Assembly (NCBI GenBank): GCA_944390735.1
Contig: CALXRL010000068.1
Coordinates: 1-36,952 of the forward strand
From: an uncultured Victivallales bacterium
Lineage (GTDB): Bacteria; Verrucomicrobiota; Lentisphaeria; Victivallales; UBA1829
Reading direction: 5' to 3'
DNA: 36,952 nt
The position numbers and the translations under genes were made by a program. The notes under the pieces were generated by a model. It saw only the letters and a list, made by a program, of their open reading frames with translations, was not told where the DNA came from and made no database searches. Below, one piece after another: positions 26,983 through 33,798 of the stretch; position 1 is the stretch's first letter, and each line of letters starts with the position of its first letter.

Positions 26983-27330
26983 ATGAATCGACTGCTTCTC
27001 CTCTTTTTTTTCTTTCTCGTTTTTGCCCGGGGTGCTGAACCATCCACTCCGTTTCAGCTGCCCACCTCCGCCGCGGGCATTCGGACGGATCACAGCGGAA
27101 AGACATGGAATATGACCGGAACCCTCCCCTTCCCCATTCAGAAAGCGGAAAAGGAAATGCGGAACAGAATCGAAAAGGAAAAATTCATCTTCCTGCATGA
27201 AATTCCGATGAAGTCCGACGGAAGCCGAAAACTCTTCGCCTGGAAAAAAGCCGATCAGCGTCTGATTCTTCAATTGTGGAAAATTGATTCCCGCAAAACC
27301 GGATTCGCATGGGGGATGATGGCAGAATGA
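26983..27330 (+). CDS. Small secreted protein of unknown function
   Basis: A 115-residue protein with a signal peptide (very Leu/Phe-rich, ending near Ala18). The mature part of about 97 residues contains no motif I recognise. GAGGAA lies just before the ATG. Its stop overlaps the phosphatase start (ATGA at 27327-27330), so it is part of the coupled gene string. Confidence 0.65.
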   Translation: MNRLLLLFFFFLVFARGAEPSTPFQLPTSAAGIRTDHSGKTWNMTGTLPFPIQKAEKEMRNRIEKEKFIFLHEIPMKSDGSRKLFAWKKADQRLILQLWKIDSRKTGFAWGMMAE

Positions 27331-28184
27331 ACCTCGCTTTTGATTCATACATGAGAGTGGCAAGCGTCACCTCTCCGGGAAAACTCAGGGATCGGAACGA
27401 GGATTCCTTTTCCGAAATGCTGCTCGACGGCTGCTTCCTGGTCGCCGATGGAATGGGGGGCGGCGAAGCCGGTGAAATCGCAAGCAGAATCCTCTGTGAC
27501 GAGATCTCCGAAGTCATTGCCGGAAGCCGAAACGATCCGCCCGGTTTGCGGAAATACAACATTCAGCAGAAACTCCACGTCATCAACCGGAAGATTCTCA
27601 CCTTTGCCGAACACCGAGGATATGCTCAAATGGGCACCACACTTGCCCTTCTGCTTTTCGACACGTGGAATCCCCGCGCGGCTCTGACCTGCCATATCGG
27701 GGACAGCCGAATCTACCGGCTCCGCAATCGAAAACTTTACGCGCTCACCTGCGATCATACCATCGGTGCGGAATTGCAGAGAACCACGCAAAGGAGAGAT
27801 GCAAAGTCCGGATTCATGGATCATCGGACGAATTCATTCTCCCACATTCTGACAAAAGCGGTCGGAGTTTCCCGGACCTTGATTCCGGAATGGACCCCGG
27901 CCGATGTCTCCCCACTGGACCGTTTCCTGATCTGTTCGGATGGCGTCACAACCATGCTCTCCGAACCTCGAATCGAAGCGATCATCAATGCGTCCTCCTC
28001 TCCGGAAGATGCCGCAGCCGACCTGTCCGATGCCGTCCTGAAGGCCGGCGCAAAGGACAATTTCACCGCCATTCTGCTGGAAATCCACTCTTCTCTCCCC
28101 TCCAGCATTCCGCACTCGCCGGAAGAAGAGCTGGAAAACGATTATATCGCCCAAATATCGGAAGAAAGGATCGACAATGTCTGA
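27327..28184 (+). CDS. PP2C-type Ser/Thr protein phosphatase
   Basis: A 285-residue cytoplasmic phosphatase with all the main PPM/PP2C motifs: RDRNEDSF (Asp26), VADGMGGGEAG (metal-binding Asp41-Gly42), GTTLALLL, HIGDSRIYRLR, ICSDGVT (Asp205) and GAKDNFTAILLE (Asp244). It lacks a membrane segment, as in PrpC/PstP-like catalytic domains. ATG 27327 overlaps the preceding stop as ATGA; an in-frame ATG at 27309 is less likely because it lies well inside the upstream gene. It should remove phosphates placed by the kinase encoded 1.1 kb downstream, possibly on FHA-binding targets in the pilus machine. Confidence 0.9.
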   Translation: MNLAFDSYMRVASVTSPGKLRDRNEDSFSEMLLDGCFLVADGMGGGEAGEIASRILCDEISEVIAGSRNDPPGLRKYNIQQKLHVINRKILTFAEHRGYAQMGTTLALLLFDTWNPRAALTCHIGDSRIYRLRNRKLYALTCDHTIGAELQRTTQRRDAKSGFMDHRTNSFSHILTKAVGVSRTLIPEWTPADVSPLDRFLICSDGVTTMLSEPRIEAIINASSSPEDAAADLSDAVLKAGAKDNFTAILLEIHSSLPSSIPHSPEEELENDYIAQISEERIDNV

Positions 28185-29184
28185 TTCACGCTTCAAAATT
28201 TCTTTTTTTTCCTTTCTGCTTGCATCCCTTTCCACCTTGCAGGCGGCTTCTCCAACCACATGGAAACCGGAAACATTCGCCTCCGGGCAGGCCGATGCGG
28301 TCGTTTACATCAACACTCTTCAGGCGAAGAACTCCATGGATCCCCGGTTGTGGGAACTCATCCAGAAGGACAAGAATCATGCACTGGATGCGGGAAAAAA
28401 GAGTTCCGTTTTCCAGATGAAAGACCGCGATCTGGAAATCATGTTCCATTTTTTTCTTGATTCCGCCAATCCGTTTCATTTTCACATTCAGGGGGAAGCA
28501 CACCTTTCCGGCGATATCGCGCAGGATGTCAAGACGCTGCAATCCATTGCAAAAACCTCGAACGCCATCCGCGTCACGGAAGAAAAAAAGGCGAACGGCT
28601 CCCGGTACCATGTTCTGCTCAAGCCGCGGAACGAAGGGCCTCCTCTTGCCTTGACGTTTTCCCATTCCAACGGGAAAATTCTTTTCCAGATCAGGACTCG
28701 GAACTCCGGGAATCTTCCGGATTCACCTTTGCCGGAACCCGGAGGACGGAGTCCGTTTTCTCCGGTCGGCCGGTATCCGGATTTTTCATATGTCATCACG
28801 GCGAAGCCGCAAAAATTTGCTTCCGTTCCGCTTTTTTCCACTCCCCGGAACAAAGCGTTCGCGGAATTTCTGTCCGCGACCGAATCCCTGAGGATGACCG
28901 GGAAGATTCAGGGAGTGTTCCTGCTGGCCACCGGGGAAGCCGAGTTCAAGAGCGCCGCACGTGCTTCAAGCTATTATCAACAGATTGCCCCGTTGATCAA
29001 GCGGTACTCGCCCACGGGACCGAAACAGGATGTCATTTCCGCGAAAGCATCCCTTCAGGGCCGTTCCATCCGGATGGAGGCATCAGTCAACCTGGCCGTC
29101 GTCTGGAACTTCCTTTCAGGGACCGTTCTAAGCGCACCGGAAGCGCAGATCAGCGATGAACCGGAGAATGGAGACGACGAATGA
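28177..29184 (+). CDS. Secreted protein of unknown function next to the phosphatase
   Basis: A 335-residue protein with a signal peptide (cut near LQAAS, residue 23) and no recognised domain. Two similar-looking alpha/beta halves can be suspected (EIMFHFFLDSANPFHFHIQGEAHL and later SLRMTGKIQGVFLLATGEAEF), each with a long strand followed by helix. The start overlaps the phosphatase gene by 8 bp. It lies between the phosphatase and the kinase and is exported, so it could be a ligand or periplasmic partner of the kinase ectodomain. That role is inference from position only. Confidence 0.7.
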   Translation: MSDSRFKISFFSFLLASLSTLQAASPTTWKPETFASGQADAVVYINTLQAKNSMDPRLWELIQKDKNHALDAGKKSSVFQMKDRDLEIMFHFFLDSANPFHFHIQGEAHLSGDIAQDVKTLQSIAKTSNAIRVTEEKKANGSRYHVLLKPRNEGPPLALTFSHSNGKILFQIRTRNSGNLPDSPLPEPGGRSPFSPVGRYPDFSYVITAKPQKFASVPLFSTPRNKAFAEFLSATESLRMTGKIQGVFLLATGEAEFKSAARASSYYQQIAPLIKRYSPTGPKQDVISAKASLQGRSIRMEASVNLAVVWNFLSGTVLSAPEAQISDEPENGDDE

Positions 29185-29303
29185 ATCTCTTTCCCATTCC
29201 CCGGTCAATGCGTCCAGAACTCCTTTCCGGCCCCCTCACACCAAGCGGGAAACGGGATCTCTTCCCGCTTCCGCAGCAGAACAGATTCATGACGGAAGGA
29301 TGA
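29181..29303 (+). CDS. Possible 40-residue small ORF filling the gap before the kinase
   Basis: A 40-codon frame starts in an ATGA overlap with the preceding stop (29181-29184) and ends 4 nt before the kinase start. It therefore fills the only gap of over 100 bp in this part of the operon. The same overlap style is used by several real genes here. The peptide is Pro/Arg-rich with no hydrophobic segment or motif. It may be a leader whose translation couples or opens the hairpin at 29243-29270, or it may be chance. Confidence 0.3.
   Translation: MNLFPIPRSMRPELLSGPLTPSGKRDLFPLPQQNRFMTEG
29243..29270 (+). promoter_or_regulatory. GC-rich stem-loop ahead of the kinase gene
   Basis: AAGCGGGAA (29243-29251) and TTCCCGCTT (29262-29270) form a perfect 9-bp stem with a 10-nt loop, about 38 nt before the kinase start. 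There is no T-tract, so attenuation, mRNA processing or translation control is more likely than termination. Confidence 0.5.
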
Positions 29304-29307
29304 ACTC

Positions 29308-31518
29308 ATGAAAAAAGCGAAGAATGAAAACAGCATCCTGAAACCCGGCACGGTCTTTGAAAAATACACGATCGAAAAATTTCTCGGAAAAGGCGGAATG
29401 GGTGCGGTTTATCTTGCCCGGCATCACGTTCTGGATTCCCTGTTTGCGATCAAAACGCTCTCCCCGGAAGTCGCCTCGCAAAGCAGACAGTTTGTCGACC
29501 GGTTTATCCGGGAAGCAAAACTTGCCTGTAAAATCAAGCACCCCAACCTGATTGCCGTTCATGACGCCGGGAAAAATGCTGAAAGCGGAACCTATTACAT
29601 TGTCATGGATTATGTCTCCGGAGGAAGTCTCCGCGACCTGCTGAGACAGAAATCGCATCTTCCTCCTGAACAGGCCATCCGGATCATTTCCCAAATGGCG
29701 GCGGCTCTGGAGGCGGCGTGTCATTTCGGCATGGTGCACAGGGACATCAAGCCGGAAAACATCATGTTCGCCGCAGACGGAACCGCAAAACTTGCGGATC
29801 TGGGAATCGCCAAATCCACAGATGAACAGGATACGGTTCTGACCATTGCGGCTTCCGTATTCGGAACGCCCTCCTACATGTCGCCGGAGCAGGCGATGGA
29901 CTCCAGCAGAGTCGACATTCGTGCCGATATTTACAGTCTTGGAATCGTCTTCTTTGAAATGCTCGCCGGACAGTTGCCGTACTCCGGAAAGGGAACCATT
30001 CAGATTCTCTCCCAGGTCATTGCCGAGGAAGAGATCCCTGATGTCAGGACCTTCGTACCGGACGTTTCTCCTGAAATCGCCGCTCTGATCTCCGCCATGA
30101 CAGAGAAAAAACTCGAAAACCGTTTGCGGACTCCTGCGGAACTGCGAAAAAGACTGCTTGCAATTTCAAGGCGGGAATTCCAATCGCTTCCTCTCCCGTC
30201 TCCGGACCGGGGGAGGAAGTCGAGCTCCTCTTCCCGACCGGACGACTCCTCCGAACCGCCCGATCATTCCCGCCCCATCGGAGGACAGCCCTCCGGGAAG
30301 CGGCGGAAGGAAGACATTCTTTCAACAACACTTCCAACGATGCCGACCCTGGTAAAACCGGAAAGCCGCGCTGCTCAAATCCCCCCCGCCCGCAATCCAA
30401 TTCCCGGGAAGGGATCGCAGATTCCGCCTTCCCCTGAAAAAACAAAGGCCCTCTCCTCATCCTCCGCACCGGTTGCAGCTCCAGCCACCACTCCGGTCAC
30501 CACTCCGGTCCGGCCTCCGTTTTCCGGCGGTCCCTCTCCGGAAAAGAACTCTCGGGACCTCGAGCATACCCTTCTTATTCCATCCCTTGCACAGAATCAC
30601 TCCGGATCATCCGCATCGCCCCTTCCGAAGAAGAACGCTGGAGCAAGGCAGAATGGGGAAGCGGAAAAAACGCCCGTTCGCACCCCGGCTGCCCTCTCTT
30701 CCCCCGGAGAAGAAACTTCCGGAACGTCCACATCATCCATCCGCGGGAATTTTCCGGAGAACGGAAGGGGGAATCCCCCTCGTCGAACGATTATGCTTCT
30801 TGCCTCGACCCTTCTTCTTGTGATCGTCATCCTGTTGTTTTTTTTCAATCGGATGATGGGCCCCTCCTCCTCTGCCGAGCGGGAACCCCGTCGAAAAACA
30901 GCCGCACCCGCAGTGGAAACGGGGATGGCGGAAAACGACAAATCGCATATTTCCCGCCCGAATACCGCACCGGAACGAGAACTGCCAGCCAGACAACCAG
31001 CGAAGATTTCAGGTCGGATTCCGAGGTCTCCCGAAAGAACAGCGGCATCTCCCCTCATGACGCCGGATCAACTGGGCAAAGGACAGATTATTCTTCTCGG
31101 GAGCTCGTCCGAATTCCTTCGCTCCGTCAGAAATTCCCTGATCCGGACATTCGGAAAACAGCATGTGGCGTTTCAAACCGCCGCGGGAATGGGAGAATAC
31201 AAACATAAATTGAGAGAGATTCTTCAGGCATCTCCGGCGTTTCTCCTTCTGGATCTTTCCCCCAGATACGCAGAGGACCGGATATCAAATGCCGGATTCG
31301 AAAACATCATCCGCTATCACGCGGATCTTCTCCGGGAAAATGAGATTCCCTTCTGTTTTATTCTGTCCTCAAACATCGGGAACGATTCCCGGATCCGCTT
31401 CTTCAATGAAACGACTGCGGAATTGTGTAAACTGCGAAGCATTCCTGTCATTCGCAAAGAGACTCCGCCCGATCAACTTCTTTCTCTGGTTCGGGAAATG
31501 AAACGGAAGGTTCTGTAA
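29308..31518 (+). CDS. Transmembrane Hanks-type Ser/Thr protein kinase with a C-terminal SGNH-like domain
   Basis: A 736-residue protein with a cytoplasmic PknB-type kinase at about residues 17-280. Landmarks are the glycine loop LGKGGMGAVYLA (from Leu26), AIK with catalytic Lys49, HRDIKPEN with Asp146, DLG with Asp164 (a common DFG variant), and GTPSYMSPEQ. The kinase is predicted active. A Ser/Pro-rich low-complexity linker (about 290-490) leads to one membrane segment (about 495-517), a second Pro/Arg-rich linker, and an alpha/beta C-terminal domain (about 592-735). That domain opens with QIILLGSSSEF and contains a LLDLS strand and IPFCFILSSN, a layout like SGNH/GDSL hydrolases but with weak motifs. 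GGAAGGA is 7 nt before the ATG. It probably phosphorylates Thr on machine components read by the FHA domains. Confidence 0.9.
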   Translation: MKKAKNENSILKPGTVFEKYTIEKFLGKGGMGAVYLARHHVLDSLFAIKTLSPEVASQSRQFVDRFIREAKLACKIKHPNLIAVHDAGKNAESGTYYIVMDYVSGGSLRDLLRQKSHLPPEQAIRIISQMAAALEAACHFGMVHRDIKPENIMFAADGTAKLADLGIAKSTDEQDTVLTIAASVFGTPSYMSPEQAMDSSRVDIRADIYSLGIVFFEMLAGQLPYSGKGTIQILSQVIAEEEIPDVRTFVPDVSPEIAALISAMTEKKLENRLRTPAELRKRLLAISRREFQSLPLPSPDRGRKSSSSSRPDDSSEPPDHSRPIGGQPSGKRRKEDILSTTLPTMPTLVKPESRAAQIPPARNPIPGKGSQIPPSPEKTKALSSSSAPVAAPATTPVTTPVRPPFSGGPSPEKNSRDLEHTLLIPSLAQNHSGSSASPLPKKNAGARQNGEAEKTPVRTPAALSSPGEETSGTSTSSIRGNFPENGRGNPPRRTIMLLASTLLLVIVILLFFFNRMMGPSSSAEREPRRKTAAPAVETGMAENDKSHISRPNTAPERELPARQPAKISGRIPRSPERTAASPLMTPDQLGKGQIILLGSSSEFLRSVRNSLIRTFGKQHVAFQTAAGMGEYKHKLREILQASPAFLLLDLSPRYAEDRISNAGFENIIRYHADLLRENEIPFCFILSSNIGNDSRIRFFNETTAELCKLRSIPVIRKETPPDQLLSLVREMKRKVL

Positions 31519-31803
31519 AGGCTTCGCCCTTTGGAAAACCGTTCAGCCCCCTTTCATTGCGTCGGATTCAAAACCGGCAGGGAGGCAAACGGCATCCACT
31601 TGCCAGAAACGAAACCATCAGAAATAGAAAACAACCCGTCCAAGGTTCCGCCCTCCCCCATCAGTGTCCCCGCCCCACGGTCCAGATTCGAAAAAACAGC
31701 AGCAGACCTGTTTCCCGTCTGCGAAATCCCGGCAAAGGAATGCTCAATTGCAACGGAAAACAGGGAAAAGGAAATAAAAAAACTAAAAATTTTCATTTTC
31801 TTC
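31519..31803. other. Gene-free stretch after the kinase
   Basis: About 285 bases without a supported gene. A short stem (31517-31521 with 31528-31532) lies at the kinase stop but is weak and lacks a T-tract. Open frames here (31531-31815 and 31554-31922 on the minus strand) show no domain or binding site. The 3' part becomes AT-rich as it approaches the next promoter. Confidence 0.4.
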
Positions 31804-31831
31804 TTGACTTCATAAGAATATGTTATATTAT
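31804..31831 (+). promoter_or_regulatory. Promoter of the second regulator
   Basis: TTGACT (31804-31809) is followed after 16 bp by TATTAT (31826-31831). An extended -10 reading, TGTTATATT at 31821-31829, is also possible. It lies 40 bp before the GTG start of the regulator in a markedly AT-rich patch. Confidence 0.6.
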
Positions 31832-31857
31832 ATCTGTATATGAACAGTTGAATCATC

Positions 31858-31865
31858 AAGGAGAG
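31858..31865 (+). promoter_or_regulatory. Ribosome binding site that supports a GTG start
   Basis: AAGGAGAG lies 5 nt before GTG 31871. No ATG exists at a suitable distance in this frame (the next is after residue 10), so the regulator most likely begins with GTG. Confidence 0.65.
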
Positions 31866-31870
31866 CCGTC

Positions 31871-32935
31871 GTGGAAAATCAGTTGGAATCCATTCTGAAA
31901 ATGGTATCACGCAACAGTGCAATCCCGTTATATGTCCAGATCAAGGAAGCTCTGAAAATCGCCATTGTGAACAAGGTTTTTCCCGCTCACAATCGAATTC
32001 CATCCGAGCGGGAATTCTGCCGGCTGCTGAATGTCAGTCATATTACAGTACGGCAGGCGTTCAACGAACTGACAAAGGAAGGATTTCTGTTTCGCATTCC
32101 GGGGAAAGGCACCTTTGTTCCGGAGCGACGGGAGAGCCGCGGACAGGGAATCGGTGTGGTGATTCCGGATACCAGAGAGCCGATTTCCCCCTCTTTTCTC
32201 TCCGCGCTCTTGTTCGGCATCAAACGAGCGGCAAGCAATGCCGGTTTCCGACTCTTCCTTTTTACGGACACGGATACGGATTACCTCAATCTGGAAAAAG
32301 ACGATCCGCTCCAAGGCGTGATTCTGATTGATCCGCAGCTGCGCGATGCTCGTTTTCTCATCCTGCAGGAAAAACATTTTCCTTTTGTCGTTCTGGGAAA
32401 TCCCTGCCAGCAGGGAATCCCGTTTGTCGATAACGACAATGTGAAAATCGGTTATATGCTGACGAAATATCTGCTTGAACAGGGACATCGGAAGATCGCA
32501 TTCCTGAACGGACCCCTGTATTTTACCAACGCGGAGGACCGGAAACGGGGCTTTCTGAACGCTCTTGCCGAATTCAATATTCCTCTCAGCGACTTCTTCA
32601 TCGAGCATGCCGCTTTTCGAGAGGAAGATGGTTATCTGACTACCCGCAAGTTCCTGTCAGAACGTCCGGATGCCCTGATCTGTTCGGATGATCAGCAGCT
32701 GCTCGGCGCATTCCGAGCCATTCAGGAAGCCGGTCTGCACGTTCCGGAAGAAATCGCGCTGGCATGTTCCAATCATTCCATGTTTATAAAAATCGCGGTT
32801 CCCAAAATCACGCTGATTGATATTTTCCCGGAAAAACTCGGAACAGCCGCTGCGGAAAAACTAATCGCGATCATTTCGGGAAAAAAGACGGAAAATGCAA
32901 CGATTCTGGATGCAGAGCTGATCCCGGGAAACTGA
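31871..32935 (+). CDS. GntR-type HTH / LacI-type sensor hybrid transcription regulator
   Basis: A 354-residue protein starting with GTG. Residues about 17-85 form a GntR winged helix (IPLYVQIKEALK, RIPSEREFCRLLNVSHITVRQAF, GKGTFVP). Residues about 93-354 form a LacI-type periplasmic-binding-protein domain (GIGVVIPDT, GVILIDPQ, FVDNDNVKIGYMLTKYLLEQGHRKIAFL, PDALICSDDQQLLGAFRAIQEAG). This chimeric layout is known in sugar regulators such as AraR of Bacillus. It has its own promoter and lies 63 bp upstream of a pseudopilin and a GH28-like gene, which it probably controls in response to a carbohydrate. It is a clearer family member than the regulator at 1111-2184. Confidence 0.92.
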   Translation: MENQLESILKMVSRNSAIPLYVQIKEALKIAIVNKVFPAHNRIPSEREFCRLLNVSHITVRQAFNELTKEGFLFRIPGKGTFVPERRESRGQGIGVVIPDTREPISPSFLSALLFGIKRAASNAGFRLFLFTDTDTDYLNLEKDDPLQGVILIDPQLRDARFLILQEKHFPFVVLGNPCQQGIPFVDNDNVKIGYMLTKYLLEQGHRKIAFLNGPLYFTNAEDRKRGFLNALAEFNIPLSDFFIEHAAFREEDGYLTTRKFLSERPDALICSDDQQLLGAFRAIQEAGLHVPEEIALACSNHSMFIKIAVPKITLIDIFPEKLGTAAAEKLIAIISGKKTENATILDAELIPGN

Positions 32936-32984
32936 ACATCCGGGGAGACAAGCTTTTCAAATCAATAAAACAATCAAAAAAATC

Positions 32985-32992
32985 AAGGAGGG
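32985..32992 (+). promoter_or_regulatory. Strong ribosome binding site that sets the second pseudopilin start
   Basis: AAGGAGGG lies 6 nt before ATG 32999 and leaves no space for TTG 32993. With its upstream ATC it repeats the leader found before the first pseudopilin. Confidence 0.75.
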
Positions 32993-32998
32993 TTGAGT

Positions 32999-33751
32999 AT
33001 GGGAAAAAAAACGAAAACGGGATCTGAAAAATTCACATTAATAGAATTACTGGTTGTAATTGCTATTATTGCTATTCTTGCATCACTGCTGCTTCCGGTC
33101 CTGCAGAAAACACGACAGAGCTCTCAGAAAATCGACTGTGTAAATCGCTTGTCTCAAGTAATGAAAGGTCATCTGCTGTATGCCGATGATTTCGGCGGCT
33201 ATATCGCCATGGCAGCTCCCACCGGAGGATCTTTTTACCCATGGGCCAGACTCGTGGTGGATTTTGAAGGGAAAGGCGGTTATCTCGGAAAGAACAGGAA
33301 TCTGCTGGTTTGCCCGTCCTCAGCCCTTCATGGAAAATACAAGGACCAGTATTATGTCTACGGAATGTTGAGATTCACTCCTCACGAATATGGAAATCAA
33401 TATTGGGAAATTGCAAAGACCGCCGGAAATTTTGCGGTGGACATGGGGTATATGTGGTATCCGATCTACAAGATTGACAAGGTCAAGCATCCGGGAAATC
33501 TTGTCATGATGGCAGATACGGCAATCCCTCTCGACAACACGGGATCCTCAATCCATGGATATCCTTACTGGCAGTTCAAACCGGATGTCGCAGGAGAAAA
33601 TAAGGTGGCGGTTTCCATGGCCCATATCGGTACGGCAAACTGTGCTTATGTGGATGGCCATGTTTCCTCGAACGGACAGTCGCAGTTGAAAAAATCGTCC
33701 ATTCCCTTCGGCATCTGTGTCCGGGAGACCGGCAGCCTTTACCCATTTTAA
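32999..33751 (+). CDS. Prepilin-type protein with H-X9-DG domain
   Basis: A 250-residue protein with a basic leader, [21 protein letters not shown] and a DUF1559-like globular part. Near the C-terminus a His is followed by nine residues and Asp-Gly ([12 protein letters not shown]), the H-X9-DG motif associated with processing of this prepilin-like family. The first 40 codons are unusually AT-rich compared with neighbouring genes (several TTA, ATT and GTA codons). It lies between the regulator and the GH28-like gene and is probably in their operon. As with the first pseudopilin, the residue before the Phe is not Gly but Lys. The role of these proteins is not established. Confidence 0.88.
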   Translation: MGKKTKTGSEKFTLIELLVVIAIIAILASLLLPVLQKTRQSSQKIDCVNRLSQVMKGHLLYADDFGGYIAMAAPTGGSFYPWARLVVDFEGKGGYLGKNRNLLVCPSSALHGKYKDQYYVYGMLRFTPHEYGNQYWEIAKTAGNFAVDMGYMWYPIYKIDKVKHPGNLVMMADTAIPLDNTGSSIHGYPYWQFKPDVAGENKVAVSMAHIGTANCAYVDGHVSSNGQSQLKKSSIPFGICVRETGSLYPF

Positions 33752-33798
33752 CTTGAAAAACAACCGTCCATAACGGAATGCAAATAAGGAGTACCATC

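Noticed and set aside
9447..31518. Type VI secretion locus, suggested by the kinase/phosphatase/FHA set
   Set aside because: No sheath, baseplate, Hcp, VgrG or ClpV genes are present. The secretion components are clearly of the Tad type.
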